Assembly (NCBI RefSeq): GCF_036203305.1
Contig: NZ_CP108131.1
Location: forward strand, 1,736,001 to 1,800,000
DNA from: Streptomyces sp. NBC_00190
Lineage (GTDB): Bacteria; Actinomycetota; Actinomycetes; Streptomycetales; Streptomycetaceae
Direction of reading: 5' to 3'
DNA length: 64,000 bases
The translations under genes were made by a program, and so were the position numbers. The notes beneath the pieces were generated by a model that made no database searches, was not told the origin of the DNA, and saw only the letters and a program-made list of their open reading frames with translations. Below, one piece after another: positions 22,460-35,180 of the stretch (positions are counted from its first letter, which is position 1; the number at the start of each line of letters is the position of its first letter).

Positions 22460-23566
22460 CTAGAGCGCGAGCAGCTCCTTGGTCGTAATGGTGAGTAGCT
22501 CGGGACCGCCGTCCGCCTCGGGGCGCACGACGAGCGTGTCATCGATCCGGACACCTCCCCGGCCCGGGAGGTGAACCCCCGGTTCGACGGTGACCGGCAC
22601 GCAAGCGTCCAGTTTACCCATTGCCGTAGGTGCAAGCTGCGGGTCCTCGTCGATTTCGAGACCCACGCCGTGTCCGGTCGACGGAGCGAGGGCTTCCCCA
22701 TGGCCCGCGGAGTCCAGTACGGACCGTGCCGCATGATCCACATCACGGTACGCGGCCCCCGGCACCAGGGCCTCGCGCCCGGCCCGCTGGGCGGCGAAGA
22801 CCAGGTCGTACAGCTCGATCTGCCAGTCCGCCGGGGTGGTGCCGATCACGAACGTACGGCCGATCTCGCACCGGTAGCCGCGGTAGTTGGCGCCGAGGCA
22901 GACGGTGAGGAAGTCCCCCTCCTCCACCCGGCGGTCGGAGGGCCGGTGCCGGGAGCGGCCGGAGTGCGGGCCGGTGCCGACGGAGGTCGGGAAGGCGGGC
23001 CCGTCCGCCCCGTGGTCGACCAGGCGCCGCTCCAGCTCCAGGGCGAGGTGGCGTTCGGTGCGCCCGACGAGGATGGACTCCAGCAGTTCGCCCAGCGCCT
23101 GGTCGGCGATCTCGGCGGCGATCCGCAGGCAGGCGATCTCCTCCTCGTCCTTGACGAGGCGCTGCTGCTCCACCGCGGTGCCGAGGTCCGCGAGGCGCAG
23201 CCGGGGCGCGACGGACTGCAGGGCGCGGTGCCGGGCCACCGTGAGGTGGTGCTCCTCGACCGCGAGCGAGTCGGCGCGCGTGGCGGCGGCCATGTCGCCC
23301 GCCGCGACGGCCGGATCCCCGCCGGGGCCCGACAGCACGGAGACCCGCAGCCGCTCGTCGAGACGGCCCTCGTCGGCCTCGCCGGTGGGCGCGGCGCCGC
23401 AGAACAGCACGTCCTCGGTGGGCCCGACGAGCAGTACGGCGCCCAGCGGGGAGGCTCCGGACAGGTAGCGGACGTTCGCCGGACACGTGATCAGTGCGGC
23501 GGCGTTCCCCGCGGCGGCGCAGCGGTCGCGGAGCGTGCCCCGGCGGGCGGCGTACACGTCTGACAT
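22460..23566 (-). CDS. M24-family aminopeptidase homologue with altered metal ligands
   Basis: Resembles Xaa-Pro aminopeptidases (PepQ/PepP); 368 aa. The N-terminal creatinase-like domain is about 1-125 and the pita-bread domain about 130-365. [12 protein letters not shown] keeps the metal His, and VTVEPG and GGVRIDDT keep the late ligands. At the first metal pair, where the family has DxG…GDITRT, this protein has CLG…CEIGRT. The first Asp is thus Cys and the second is Glu. ATG at 23566. It lies between the kinase-like gene and efp, the place of pepQ in mycobacteria. It may be inactive or use a changed metal site. Confidence 0.85.
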   Translation of the reverse strand: MSDVYAARRGTLRDRCAAAGNAAALITCPANVRYLSGASPLGAVLLVGPTEDVLFCGAAPTGEADEGRLDERLRVSVLSGPGGDPAVAAGDMAAATRADSLAVEEHHLTVARHRALQSVAPRLRLADLGTAVEQQRLVKDEEEIACLRIAAEIADQALGELLESILVGRTERHLALELERRLVDHGADGPAFPTSVGTGPHSGRSRHRPSDRRVEEGDFLTVCLGANYRGYRCEIGRTFVIGTTPADWQIELYDLVFAAQRAGREALVPGAAYRDVDHAARSVLDSAGHGEALAPSTGHGVGLEIDEDPQLAPTAMGKLDACVPVTVEPGVHLPGRGGVRIDDTLVVRPEADGGPELLTITTKELLAL

Positions 23567-23664
23567 GTCTTCGAGCGTACGAGCGCATCGCGCATCCGGC
23601 CTGATGAGCGCGTCCGGACGTGCGCCGTCGAGGGGCGTGGGGGCCGGGCGCGAGGGCCCAGCGC

Positions 23665-24414
23665 CTAGGTCAGCGCGCGCGCCAGCGTCTCGTCGAGGGC
23701 GCGCGCCGTCCCCTCGACGTCGAGGTGCGAGTTGTCGATGATCGGCAGGCCGGAGCCGTACCAGCCCGCCATGCGGCCGTGGATCCGCGCGACCTCCTCG
23801 TCGGAGAGGCGGCGGTTGCCGGAGCGGGCCGCGTTGCGCTCCAGGACGATCTCCAGACCGGGCAGCAGCACCACGGGCAGCAGCGCGGGGCCCACGTGGC
23901 GCTTCCAGCCGCCCAGCCCGACCACCGGCCGGTCCGGGAAGACGGCGTCGTCGAGGATGCAGGAGATCCCGTTCGCCAGGTAGTTGCGGGCGGCGAACCC
24001 GCATGTCCGGCGGGCCAGGCGGTACTGGGCCTCGGAGTGCTCGTTCCAGCCCGCCTGCGGGTCCGCGAAGCCCGAGCACACCCACTCCCGGACGTCGTCC
24101 AGGCTGATGTGCGCGGTCGGCACGGGCCGGGTGCTCGCCCAGTGCCGGGCCACGGTGGTCTTCCCCGCGCCGGCCGGGCCGATCAGCAGCACCGCCAGGG
24201 TGGCCCCGCCCGTGCCCGCCACTGCGGGCGGCAGCGGGATGTGCCCGGTGGGCTCCGGGACGGGCGCCACCGGCGGCGGGAGCGGGGGCTGTGAGTGGGC
24301 GGGGGGCGAACCCGGCCAGCCCTGCGCCGGGGGTATCGGCGGTTGCGGGGGCGCCGCCGGGTGCGGTCCCGGCTGCCCCCAGCCGGCGCTCCCGCCTCCC
24401 ACTCCGTGCTGCAT
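23665..24414 (-). CDS. P-loop kinase-like protein with proline-rich N-terminus
   Basis: 249 aa. Residues 1-65 are Pro/Gly/Gln-rich and disordered. Then comes LLIGPAGAGKTTVARHWA (Walker A, about 76-93), a Walker-B-like CILDDAVF at about 151-158, and a C-terminal alpha region. The fold suggests a small-molecule kinase or zeta-toxin-like phosphotransferase (AAA_33 group). The substrate is unknown. It lies between aroQ and the M24 gene with gaps of about 98 bases on each side. No antitoxin-like gene adjoins it. Confidence 0.75.
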   Translation of the reverse strand: MQHGVGGGSAGWGQPGPHPAAPPQPPIPPAQGWPGSPPAHSQPPLPPPVAPVPEPTGHIPLPPAVAGTGGATLAVLLIGPAGAGKTTVARHWASTRPVPTAHISLDDVREWVCSGFADPQAGWNEHSEAQYRLARRTCGFAARNYLANGISCILDDAVFPDRPVVGLGGWKRHVGPALLPVVLLPGLEIVLERNAARSGNRRLSDEEVARIHGRMAGWYGSGLPIIDNSHLDVEGTARALDETLARALT

Positions 24415-24512
24415 CCGGTGCCACTCCGTCTCGTTCCGGCGACTGATGCGAGAACGTTATATGACCCCGGGGCCCGAATCGTCCACCAGTCCGGCCCGGT
24501 CCGGCCGGAGCC

Positions 24513-27764
<3,252 letters not shown>

Positions 27765-27803
27765 CGATGCTCCTCATGCTCGCGCCTGGTACAGCGACGG
27801 CGC

Positions 27804-27839
27804 GATCGGGTGCGCGGCCCGGACCCGCCTCACCCGATC
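27804..27839 (-). terminator. Hairpin upstream of aroC
   Basis: A 9-base stem GATCGGGTG/CACCCGATC (27804-27812 with 27831-27839) encloses an inner GC-rich stem. It sits between the small membrane gene (stop 27897) and aroC (start 27764), so it may end the mltG-aroE unit or attenuate aroC. Confidence 0.5.
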
Positions 27840-27896
27840 CTCCCACGTCCGGAGGGGTTTATCGGGCCCCGGTCCAGCTATCGGACGCCTGAGGCG

Positions 27897-28088
27897 TCAG
27901 CGGGCCCGCCGGCCGCGCTCGCGCTGCCAGGTGATCCCGTACCAGAGGACGACGGAACCGAAGAGTCCGAGGATGAGCGCCTTGGCCCACAGGGGCAGGG
28001 TGCCGAACGCCACCCTGACCATGCTGAAGACGACGAAGGGAAGATCCCACTTCGACGCGAGTACCAGGTCCGTGCTGTTCCCGTCCAT
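27897..28088 (-). CDS. Small membrane protein, 63 aa
   Basis: Starts MDGNSTDLVLASKWDLPFVV and has one or two hydrophobic stretches (about 16-29 and 34-51) and a basic C-terminus (RERGRRAR). Function unknown. It follows aroE after 31 bases and precedes aroC. A small membrane protein at this site is usual in Streptomyces. Confidence 0.7.
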   Translation of the reverse strand: MDGNSTDLVLASKWDLPFVVFSMVRVAFGTLPLWAKALILGLFGSVVLWYGITWQRERGRRAR

Positions 28089-28119
28089 GCCGCCCCCTGT
28101 GAATACGCAGGTGGAAAGC

Positions 28120-28944
28120 CTAACGGGCGGCGAGCGCCAGCTCTCCGGCGGCCCTCATGGCGGCGAGCGGACCCGGGGTCCGGCCCGTCATCAGCTCGAC
28201 CTGGAGCACGGCCTGGTGGACGAGGAGGTCGAGTCCGCCGACGACGTGGCCGCCCTGCCGTGACCAGGCCGCGGCCAGCGCGGTCGGCCAGGGGTCGTAG
28301 AGGACGTCGAAGAGGGTGCCCGCCCCGGCCGGTACGGACGCCGCCAGGGCGTCGGTCGTACCGGCCGGGGTGGTCGCGATCACCAGTGGCGCGGCCAGAC
28401 CCTCGGCCGCCTCGGACCAGTCGGCGGTGCGGACGGGGACGCCGAGCCGCTCGCCCCACTGCCGCATCTCGTCGGCGCGGGCGCGCGAGCGGACGTACAC
28501 CGTGACCTCACCGGTGCAGATCCGGGAGAGGGCCGCGAGCGCCGAGGAGGCGGTGGCGCCGGCGCCGAGGACGGCGGCGGACGGCACCTTCTCGATGCCG
28601 CGCTCGTGCAGCGCGGCGACCATGCCCGGGATGTCGGTGTTGTCACCGAGGCGCCGGCCGTCCCGGGTGAAGACGACCGTGTTCACCGTCTCGACCGAGG
28701 CGGCCGTGTCGCTGATCGCGTCGAGCAGCGGGATGATCGCCCGCTTCAGCGGCATGGTCAGCGACAGCCCGGCCCACTCGGGGCCGAGGCCGGTGACGAA
28801 CTCCGGGAGCGCGGCCTCGTCGATCTCGAAGCGGTCGTACGACCAGTCGTCGAGGCCGAGCTCCTGGTAGGCGGCACGGTGCAGCACCGGCGAGAGGGAG
28901 TGCTCGATGGGCGAACCCAGCACCGCGGCCCGTATCCGTGACAT
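28120..28944 (-). CDS. aroE: Shikimate dehydrogenase
   Basis: NADP-dependent reduction of 3-dehydroshikimate; 274 aa. The substrate motif SPIEHSLSPVLHRAAY (11-26), the catalytic Lys in LSLTMPLKRA, NTD in GDNTDIPG, and the nucleotide loop LGAGATAS are visible. It is 6 bases downstream of mltG and so is read with mltG rather than with the main aro cluster. Confidence 0.95.
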   Translation of the reverse strand: MSRIRAAVLGSPIEHSLSPVLHRAAYQELGLDDWSYDRFEIDEAALPEFVTGLGPEWAGLSLTMPLKRAIIPLLDAISDTAASVETVNTVVFTRDGRRLGDNTDIPGMVAALHERGIEKVPSAAVLGAGATASSALAALSRICTGEVTVYVRSRARADEMRQWGERLGVPVRTADWSEAAEGLAAPLVIATTPAGTTDALAASVPAGAGTLFDVLYDPWPTALAAAWSRQGGHVVGGLDLLVHQAVLQVELMTGRTPGPLAAMRAAGELALAAR

Positions 28945-28950
28945 GTCCTG

Positions 28951-30723
28951 CTACCCGCCGTTCTTCTGCTTCTGCCGCGCCTGGAACTCGTCGACGAGCT
29001 TCAGGTGCTCCTCGTAGGTCTGGGTGAAGGTCGTCTTGTCGCCGTCCACCGAGACGAAGAACATCCAGCCGCCGTGATCGGGGTTGAGCGTAGCGCTCAG
29101 GGCGTCCGCGCCCGGGTTCCCGATCGGGCCGGGAGGCAGGCCCTTGACGAAGTGCGTGTTGTACGGGTTGTCGAGCGCCCTCGCCTCCTTGATGGAGAAG
29201 TTGATGTCGCTCTTGCCCTTGATGTAGTTGTACGTCGAGTCGAACTCGAGCTTCTGGTTCGTGACGTCGTTCGTCTTCTTCAGGCGGTTGTAGACGACCT
29301 CGGACATCTTCCGGAAGTCGTCGTGGCTCTTGCCCTCGGCGTTGACGAGACTGGCGACCGTCACCACCTGGAGCGGGTTCTCCAGGCCCAGTTCCTTGGC
29401 CTTGCCCTCGACGCCCATCTCCGAGTACTTGTCGCTCGCGTTCTTGACCATCTGCTTGAGCAGGGACTCGGGGGTGCTGTCCTTGCTGAGGTCGTAGCGC
29501 GTCGGGTACAGGAAGCCTTCGAGCGGGTCGATGAGCTTCGGGTTGTTGCCCGCCCAGGCCGGCAGTCCGAGGTTCTTCGCCTCGCGCTGGGCGATGTCCT
29601 TGGTGGTGCCCTCCGGCTTGCCCAGCTTCTTGTCGATCGCCTCGTACACCCTGGCGTTGCGCATGCCCTCGGTGACGGTGATGACGTTCAGCTTGCTGGG
29701 GTCGATCATCAGCGCGACGGCGGCGGCACCCGACATCTTCTTCTTCATCGGGTAGACACCGGGCTGGATGGCCTTGCCCTTGGGATTGGCTCCCGCGGCG
29801 TCGACGAAGGCCTGGGCGCTGGCGACCACGCCGGCGTCCTTGAGGATGCGGCCCATCTGTCCCAGGCCCGCGCCCTTGGGGATCTCCACGTCGACCATCT
29901 CGTCGACGCCCTCGCCCGCGAAGTCCTCGGCGGCGCCGAACCTCGCCTTGAGGTACGTGTAGCCGTAGTAGCCGCCACCGCCGACCACGCCGATGATGAC
30001 GACCGCGGCAATCAGGCAGGCCATGCCGCTGCGCTTCTTGGGCTTGCCGCCCTTCTTGCGGCCCTTGCCCGACGGATCGTCGCCGTCGTCGTCGCCGTCC
30101 TGGCCTCCACCGCCGGCGAAGAAACCGCTCTCGGGCTCCTCCTCCGGCTCCTCGGCCGGTTCCGGCTCCAGGTGGCGCCGGCCCGGGGGCTGCGGCGGAG
30201 GGAAGGCTTCCGGCGTCGCGTACGCGTCAGGGGCACCGTCGGGGTAGCCGGCCGCGGGCTGTTGGGCGTACGGGTCGACGCCCGCGTAGGCGTCGACCTG
30301 CGCGGCGGACAAGTACTGGCCCTGGCCGGTGTCCCAGACCTGGGAGTCGTACACCGGCTGCTGGGGCGCCTGGGGCGCGTAGGACTGCTGCTGCCCCTGG
30401 TACTGCGGGTACTGCCCCTGGCCCTGCTGCGGCTGCTGATACTGCGGTGACTGCGGCTGCGGGTACTGCTGCGGCTGCTGCTGCGCGTACTGCTGCTGGT
30501 TCTGGGCCTGCTGGGGGTACTGCTGCTGGTACTGCGGATCCTGCGGGTACTGCTGCGGATTCTGCTGGTACTGCTGTGGGTTCTGCTGGTACTGCGCTTG
30601 CGGATCGTTGCCATACGGCGCCTGGCCCTGCTGGGTCTGGTGCCCGGTCCACCCCTGGTCCCCGTACAGGGGATCCTCAGGGTGCCACGGTTCGGAGCCG
30701 TGGCCCCGGCCATACTCAGTCAT
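28951..30723 (-). CDS. mltG: Endolytic murein transglycosylase MltG with long Q-rich cytoplasmic tail
   Basis: Cleaves nascent peptidoglycan in the membrane; 590 aa, much longer than E. coli MltG (about 340). The first 140 residues are Gln/Tyr/Pro-rich with QQ-Y-P repeats. An acidic, Gly-rich patch follows, then one membrane helix (about 234-256, CLIAAVVIIGVVGGGGYYGYTYL). The YceG domain (about 280-580) contains EGFLYPTRYDL and the catalytic region ASLVNAEGKS, whose Glu matches the second Glu of E. coli EKET. The Q-rich tail is common in streptomycete MltG. It lies between ruvX and aroE. Confidence 0.93.
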   Translation of the reverse strand: MTEYGRGHGSEPWHPEDPLYGDQGWTGHQTQQGQAPYGNDPQAQYQQNPQQYQQNPQQYPQDPQYQQQYPQQAQNQQQYAQQQPQQYPQPQSPQYQQPQQGQGQYPQYQGQQQSYAPQAPQQPVYDSQVWDTGQGQYLSAAQVDAYAGVDPYAQQPAAGYPDGAPDAYATPEAFPPPQPPGRRHLEPEPAEEPEEEPESGFFAGGGGQDGDDDGDDPSGKGRKKGGKPKKRSGMACLIAAVVIIGVVGGGGYYGYTYLKARFGAAEDFAGEGVDEMVDVEIPKGAGLGQMGRILKDAGVVASAQAFVDAAGANPKGKAIQPGVYPMKKKMSGAAAVALMIDPSKLNVITVTEGMRNARVYEAIDKKLGKPEGTTKDIAQREAKNLGLPAWAGNNPKLIDPLEGFLYPTRYDLSKDSTPESLLKQMVKNASDKYSEMGVEGKAKELGLENPLQVVTVASLVNAEGKSHDDFRKMSEVVYNRLKKTNDVTNQKLEFDSTYNYIKGKSDINFSIKEARALDNPYNTHFVKGLPPGPIGNPGADALSATLNPDHGGWMFFVSVDGDKTTFTQTYEEHLKLVDEFQARQKQKNGG

Positions 30724-30801
30724 CGGTCCCCTAGTGCCGCGAGACGAAGGCGACGGCTGTTCGAATGCCGTCTCATCGCGCGGAACGTTACCGTATCGCG
30801 A

Positions 30802-31272
30802 TCAGACAACCACTTCGACGCACTCGCCGGGAGGATTACCCGATACCCGTTCGGTCTCAAGAGCGTTCTGGAGGATCACCACCGCAGCTGCCTGGTCGAT
30901 CACCGAACGGCCCTTCTTGGCGTTCCTTCCGGAGGCCCGCAGACCCTGCGCCGCGGTGACCGTCGTCATCCGCTCATCGACCAGACGGACCGTCACCGGC
31001 TTGATGCCCTTGGCCAGTTCGTTCGCGAAGGCGCGCACCTTGGCCGCGGCCGGCCCCTCCCGCCCGCTGAGCGAGCGGGGCAGGCCGACCACGACTTCGA
31101 GGGGCTCGTACTCCTCGACGAGCTGCCGCAGCCGCCGGTGGGCGAAGGGGATGTCCCGGCCCGGAACGGTTTCCACCGGTGTGGCCAGGACCCCGTCGGG
31201 GTCGCACGAGGCGACCCCGATCCGGGCGTCCCCGACGTCGATCGCGAGGCGGCGGCCGCGGCGCAGAGTCAT
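30802..31272 (-). CDS. ruvX: RuvX/YqgF, putative pre-16S rRNA nuclease
   Basis: RNase H-like nuclease fold of 156 aa. Conserved AIDVGDARIGVASCD near residues 10-24, VVGLPRSLSGREGPAA, and DERMTTVTA occupy the usual active-site positions. ATG at 31272 lies 2 bases after the alaS stop. The alaS-ruvX-mltG-aroE order is shared with mycobacteria. Confidence 0.95.
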   Translation of the reverse strand: MTLRRGRRLAIDVGDARIGVASCDPDGVLATPVETVPGRDIPFAHRRLRQLVEEYEPLEVVVGLPRSLSGREGPAAAKVRAFANELAKGIKPVTVRLVDERMTTVTAAQGLRASGRNAKKGRSVIDQAAAVVILQNALETERVSGNPPGECVEVVV

Positions 31273-31274
31273 GG

Positions 31275-33944
31275 TCAGACCGTCTCGACGACGAGGCGCT
31301 CGACCGCGGCGATGGCCTCGGGGATGGCGGCCGGGTTCTGGCCGCCGCCCTGGGCGACGTCCGGCTTGCCGCCACCGCCGCCACCGAGGGTCTTGGCGGC
31401 CGTACGGACCAGGTCGCCCGCCTTGAGACCGCGCTCGCGGGCGGCCTCGTTGGTGGCGATGACCGTCAGCGGGCGCCCGCCCGCCGTGGTGAACAGGGCC
31501 ACGACGGCCGGACGGTCGCCCTGGATGCGGCCGCGGACGTCGAGGACCAGCTTGCGCAGGTCGTCGGCGCCGGTGCCGTCCGGCACCGTCCCCACGACGA
31601 GGGCGACGCCGCGGATGTCCTGGGCGTTCTCGGCGAGCCCGGCGGCGGCCTGGAGGACCTTCTCCGCGCGGAACTTCTCGATCTCCTTCTCGGCGTCCTT
31701 CAGCTTGCCGAGCATGGAGGCGATCTTCTCCGGCAGCTCCTCCGGACGGCCCTTGACCAGATCCTGGAGCTGGGCGACGACCGTGTGCTCCTTGGCGAGG
31801 AAGTTGTACGCGTCCACGCCGACGAGGGCCTCGACGCGGCGCACGCCGGAGCCGATGGAGGACTCGCCGAGCAGCTTCACCAGACCCAGCTGGGCGGTGT
31901 TGCCGACGTGCGTGCCGCCGCACAGCTCCTTGGAGAAGTCGCCGATGGTGACGACGCGCACGCGCTCGCCGTACTTCTCGCCGAACTCGGCGATGGCGCC
32001 CTGCTTCTTCGCCTCGTCGATGCTCATGATCTCGGCGGTCACGTCGAGTTCGCGGGAGAGCACGTCGTTGATCTTCTGCTCGACGTCGGTGAGGACCGAG
32101 CCGGGGACGGCGTTCGGCGAACCGAAGTCGAAGCGGAAGCGGCCGGGCGAGTTCTCGGAGCCGGCCTGGGCGGCCGTCGGGCCCAGCGCGTCGCGCAGCG
32201 CCTGGTGGGTCAGGTGCGTGGCCGAGTGGGCACGGGCGATGGCCCGGCGGCGGTTGACGTCGATGGCGGCGTACGCGGAGGCGCCCACCGTCACCTCGCC
32301 GACCTGGACGGAGCCCTTGTGCACGGAGACGCCCGGGACCGGCTGCTGCACGTCGCGGACGACGATGACGGCGCCGGAGTCGAGCTTGATGCGGCCCTGG
32401 TCGGCGAGCTGGCCGCCGCCCTCGGCGTAGAACGGGGTGCGGTCGAGGACGACCTCGACGTCGTCGCCCTCGGAGGCGGCGGGCGCGGAGACGCCGTTGA
32501 CCAGGAGGCCGACGATGGTGGACTCGCCCTGGTTGGTGGCGTAGCCGGTGAACTCGGTGCCGCCGGCGTTGTCGGCGATCTCCCGGTAGGCCGACATGTC
32601 CGCGTGGCCGGTCTTCTTGGCCTTGGCGTCGGCCTTGGCCCGGTCGCGCTGCTCCTGCATCAGGCGGCGGAAGCCGGGCTCGTCCACGGAGAGGCCCTGT
32701 TCGGCGGCCATCTCCAGGGTGAGGTCGATCGGGAAGCCCCAGGTGTCGTGGAGCAGGAACGCCTTGTCGCCGGAGAGGACCGTGCCGCCGGCGGCCTTGG
32801 TCTCGGTCACGGCGGTGTCGAGGATGTTCGTGCCGCCCTTGACGGCCTTCAGGAAGGCGGCCTCTTCGGCGAGCGCGACGGTCTCGATGCGCTTGCGGTC
32901 GGTGACGAGCTCCGGGTACTGCTGGCCCATCGTGTCGATCACGACGTCCACGAGGTCCTGGACGACCGGACCGGTGGCGCCCATGAGGCGCATGTTGCGG
33001 ATGGCGCGGCGCATGATGCGGCGCAGCACGTAGCCGCGGCCCTCGTTGCCGGGGGTGACGCCGTCGCCGATGAGCATGACGGAGGTGCGGATGTGGTCGG
33101 CGACCACGCGCATGGACACGTCGGTGTCCTTGGCCGCGCCGTACCGCACGCCGGTCAGCTCGGTGGCCTTGTCCATGACCACGCGCAGGGTGTCGGTCTC
33201 GTACATGTTCTGCACGCCCTGCAGGATCATGGCGAGACGCTCGAGACCCAGACCGGTGTCGATGTTCTTCGACGGCAGGTCGCCGAGGATCGGGAAGTCT
33301 TCCTTCCCGTCGCCGGCTCCGCGCTCGTACTGCATGAAGACCAGGTTCCAGATCTCCACGTAGCGCTCGTCGTTGACGGCCGGGCCGCCCTCGACGCCGA
33401 ACTCGGGGCCGCGGTCGTAGTTGATCTCGGAGCACGGGCCGCAGGGGCCCGGGACGCCCATGGACCAGAAGTTGTCCTTCTTGCCCAGGCGCTGGATGCG
33501 CTCGGCGGGCACGCCGATCTTCTCGCGCCAGATCTGCTCGGCCTCGTCGTCGTCGAGGTAGACGGTGATCCAGAGCTTCTCCGGCTCAAGGCCGTAGCCG
33601 CCGTCCGCCACGGAGCTGGTGAGCAGCTCCCAGGCGTACTTGATGGCGCCTTCCTTGAAGTAGTCGCCGAAGGAGAAGTTGCCGCACATCTGGAAGAACG
33701 TGCCGTGGCGGGTGGTCTTGCCGACCTCTTCGATGTCCGGCGTACGGACGCACTTCTGCACGCTGGTGGCACGGGGGGCCGGGGGCTTGGTCTCGCCGAG
33801 GAAGTACGGCTTGAAGGGGACCATGCCCGCGTTGACCAGCAGCAGAGTCGGGTCGTCCGCGATGAGCGACGCCGAAGGGACAACGGCGTGACCGCGCTCC
33901 TCGAAGAAGCTCAGCCAGCGGCGGCGGATTTCAGCCGACTCCAT
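31275..33944 (-). CDS. alaS: Alanyl-tRNA synthetase
   Basis: Charges tRNA-Ala and clears misacylated tRNA; 889 aa. The N-terminal class II core (about 1-245) contains [20 protein letters not shown]. The editing domain (about 555-720) has HSATH and the paired CGGTH motif. The C-terminal C-Ala domain (about 760-889) has the Gly-rich [15 protein letters not shown]. The start codon overlaps the preceding stop by one base (TGATG). Confidence 0.98.
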   Translation of the reverse strand: MESAEIRRRWLSFFEERGHAVVPSASLIADDPTLLLVNAGMVPFKPYFLGETKPPAPRATSVQKCVRTPDIEEVGKTTRHGTFFQMCGNFSFGDYFKEGAIKYAWELLTSSVADGGYGLEPEKLWITVYLDDDEAEQIWREKIGVPAERIQRLGKKDNFWSMGVPGPCGPCSEINYDRGPEFGVEGGPAVNDERYVEIWNLVFMQYERGAGDGKEDFPILGDLPSKNIDTGLGLERLAMILQGVQNMYETDTLRVVMDKATELTGVRYGAAKDTDVSMRVVADHIRTSVMLIGDGVTPGNEGRGYVLRRIMRRAIRNMRLMGATGPVVQDLVDVVIDTMGQQYPELVTDRKRIETVALAEEAAFLKAVKGGTNILDTAVTETKAAGGTVLSGDKAFLLHDTWGFPIDLTLEMAAEQGLSVDEPGFRRLMQEQRDRAKADAKAKKTGHADMSAYREIADNAGGTEFTGYATNQGESTIVGLLVNGVSAPAASEGDDVEVVLDRTPFYAEGGGQLADQGRIKLDSGAVIVVRDVQQPVPGVSVHKGSVQVGEVTVGASAYAAIDVNRRRAIARAHSATHLTHQALRDALGPTAAQAGSENSPGRFRFDFGSPNAVPGSVLTDVEQKINDVLSRELDVTAEIMSIDEAKKQGAIAEFGEKYGERVRVVTIGDFSKELCGGTHVGNTAQLGLVKLLGESSIGSGVRRVEALVGVDAYNFLAKEHTVVAQLQDLVKGRPEELPEKIASMLGKLKDAEKEIEKFRAEKVLQAAAGLAENAQDIRGVALVVGTVPDGTGADDLRKLVLDVRGRIQGDRPAVVALFTTAGGRPLTVIATNEAARERGLKAGDLVRTAAKTLGGGGGGKPDVAQGGGQNPAAIPEAIAAVERLVVETV

Positions 33945-34297
33945 CAGTGGTCCTCATTCCGGTTGTACGAATGCTTCGGTCGGTGGTTGGTCTTGTCATT
34001 GTCGATGGCGCGCAGCCGCCGCTGCCCCGGGAGGGCGGTGACGTTGCCGGTCAGGGCCGGGCGGTCGGCGTCCTGGGTCAGCCCCAGTGCATCGTTCAGC
34101 TCGTCCTCGCGCTGCGTCATTCCCGCCTTGACGTCGAGGGCGAAGTCCTTGAGGCGGTGGCCCGCCTCCAGCGCCTTGTCGGCGGCCTGGGCGGCAAGGC
34201 TCTCCGGCGTCAGCTTCTTCAGCTGGCGGTTGACCTTGGTGGTGGCCCACACGCCGGCGGCGGCGCCTGCGGTGAACCAGAAGGCTCGGCGGAACAT
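33944..34297 (-). CDS. Small conserved protein of unknown function, 117 aa
   Basis: N-terminal hydrophobic segment ([21 protein letters not shown], about 2-22) followed by a charged helical region and a His/Asn-rich C-terminus. I think it belongs to a streptomycete DUF family (possibly DUF6167) but cannot confirm. It sits directly before alaS with a one-base overlap and after the DUF948 gene, as in other Streptomyces. Confidence 0.75.
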   Translation of the reverse strand: MFRRAFWFTAGAAAGVWATTKVNRQLKKLTPESLAAQAADKALEAGHRLKDFALDVKAGMTQREDELNDALGLTQDADRPALTGNVTALPGQRRLRAIDNDKTNHRPKHSYNRNEDH

Positions 34298-34305
34298 CGG
34301 CGGTC

Positions 34306-34734
34306 TCAGCCCTTCTGCTTCCGGCGCCGGGCCGTCGGCACGGTACGGCCGACGATCACGGTACGCCGGGTGGTCTTCTGCGGTACCTCGTCCGTCCGGC
34401 CGAGCGCCTTGCGGACGCCGTAGCCGAAGGCCGCGACCTTGACCAGCGGCCCGCCGAAGGTGGAGGCCACGGTGGAGGACAGCGCGGAGGCGTTGGAGGT
34501 GACCTCCTGGACGTCGCTCGCGATCGCGTCGACCCGGTCGAGCTGGGTGCGCGCGGAGCGGACGGTGGTGGAGGCGTCGGCCAGCAGCGGGACGGCCTGG
34601 TCGGTCACGTCGGCCACCAGCTTGGTGGTCGCCTTGAGCACCTGCGCCAGCCTCACCAGCACCACGGCCAGGAAGGAGACCAGGATGGCCCAGAAGACGG
34701 CCACGAGGATCCCGGCCACCTCTCCACCGGACAC
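34306..34734 (-). CDS. DUF948 domain-containing membrane protein, 142 aa
   Basis: The chosen start is GTG 34734 (VSGGEVAGILVAVFWAILVS…); a frame back to 35049 reads through unrelated sequence. One N-terminal membrane helix (about 7-27) is followed by a coiled-coil-like helix with repeated Val/Ala/Asp residues, then a basic tail (TARRRKQKG). DUF948 proteins are small, envelope-associated and uncharacterised. It precedes the 117-aa gene by 8 bases. Confidence 0.85.
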   Translation of the reverse strand: MSGGEVAGILVAVFWAILVSFLAVVLVRLAQVLKATTKLVADVTDQAVPLLADASTTVRSARTQLDRVDAIASDVQEVTSNASALSSTVASTFGGPLVKVAAFGYGVRKALGRTDEVPQKTTRRTVIVGRTVPTARRRKQKG

Positions 34735-34894
34735 GTCACACCGCTCTCTGTCTGTACTTGGAGTCTGCACTTGAACTGCGACAAGGTTCGCCTCCGACCC
34801 TATCGCGCCGGAGATCCCCGGCCGTACCGGAATTCCGGGTCCGCACGGGATCGCCTCGTACGCAGAGCTTGCGGACCAGTACTCTCCGTGTCCC

Positions 34895-35098
34895 GTGCGA
34901 CAGACGACGTGCGGCAATCTTCCCTCGGATCCGGGCGGGTTCGTCGGCCGGGGTGCCGAACTGGCCGGGCCGGGGCGGCTCCTGGAGACCTCGCGGCTGG
35001 TCACGGTGACCGGCGTGGGCGGGGTGGGCACGTCGCGGCTGGCGCTCATGGCGGCCCGGGCGGCGGTGCTCCGGGGCGCGGCGGAGCAGACGTGGGCG
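34895..35098 (+). pseudogene. Relic of an AfsR/LuxR-type NB-ARC ATPase regulator
   Basis: A plus-strand stretch of about 67 residues reads NLPSDPGGFVGRGAELAGPG, then RLLETSRLVTVTGVGGVGTS. The family motif is FVGREAEL…LVTLTGVGGVGKTRLAL, so the start of the STAND ATPase domain is recognisable. The Walker A Lys-Thr has become Thr-Ser, and the frame then runs out into the rpsD terminator. Neither the N-terminal DNA-binding part nor the rest of the ATPase is present, so this is a decayed fragment. Confidence 0.65.
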
Positions 35099-35116
35099 GG
35101 GGCGCCGCGGAACGCG

Positions 35117-35151
35117 GAAAGCCCGCCGCCCCCCGGAGGGGACGGCGGGCT
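35117..35151 (-). terminator. rpsD terminator hairpin
   Basis: A GC-rich stem of about 11-12 bases (35117-35128 with about 35141-35151, one bulge) with a paired C-run/G-run in its loop lies about 30 bases past the rpsD stop. Confidence 0.75.
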
Positions 35152-35180
35152 TCCACCAGCCTGTGAGGCCTACGCCTGCA

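Larger units (their letters stand above)
34735..35180. other. 446-base gap between DUF948 gene and rpsD
   Basis: No intact gene. Its content is the promoter side of the DUF948 gene (about 34735-34890), a plus-strand relic of an ATPase regulator (34895-35098), and the rpsD terminator hairpin (35117-35151). Confidence 0.7.

Noticed and set aside
23665..24414. Toxin-antitoxin system around the zeta-like P-loop protein
   Set aside because: No small antitoxin-like gene adjoins it, and the neighbours are housekeeping genes at ordinary spacing.
27884..27898. GACGCCT-G-AGGCGTC palindrome at the end of the 63-aa membrane gene
   Set aside because: A one-base centre cannot form a normal hairpin loop, and it overlaps the coding end; probably chance.
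31179..34442. 1087-codon plus-strand open frame opposite alaS
   Set aside because: A shadow of alaS; composition is Leu/Gly/Asp/Arg-rich and lacks domains.
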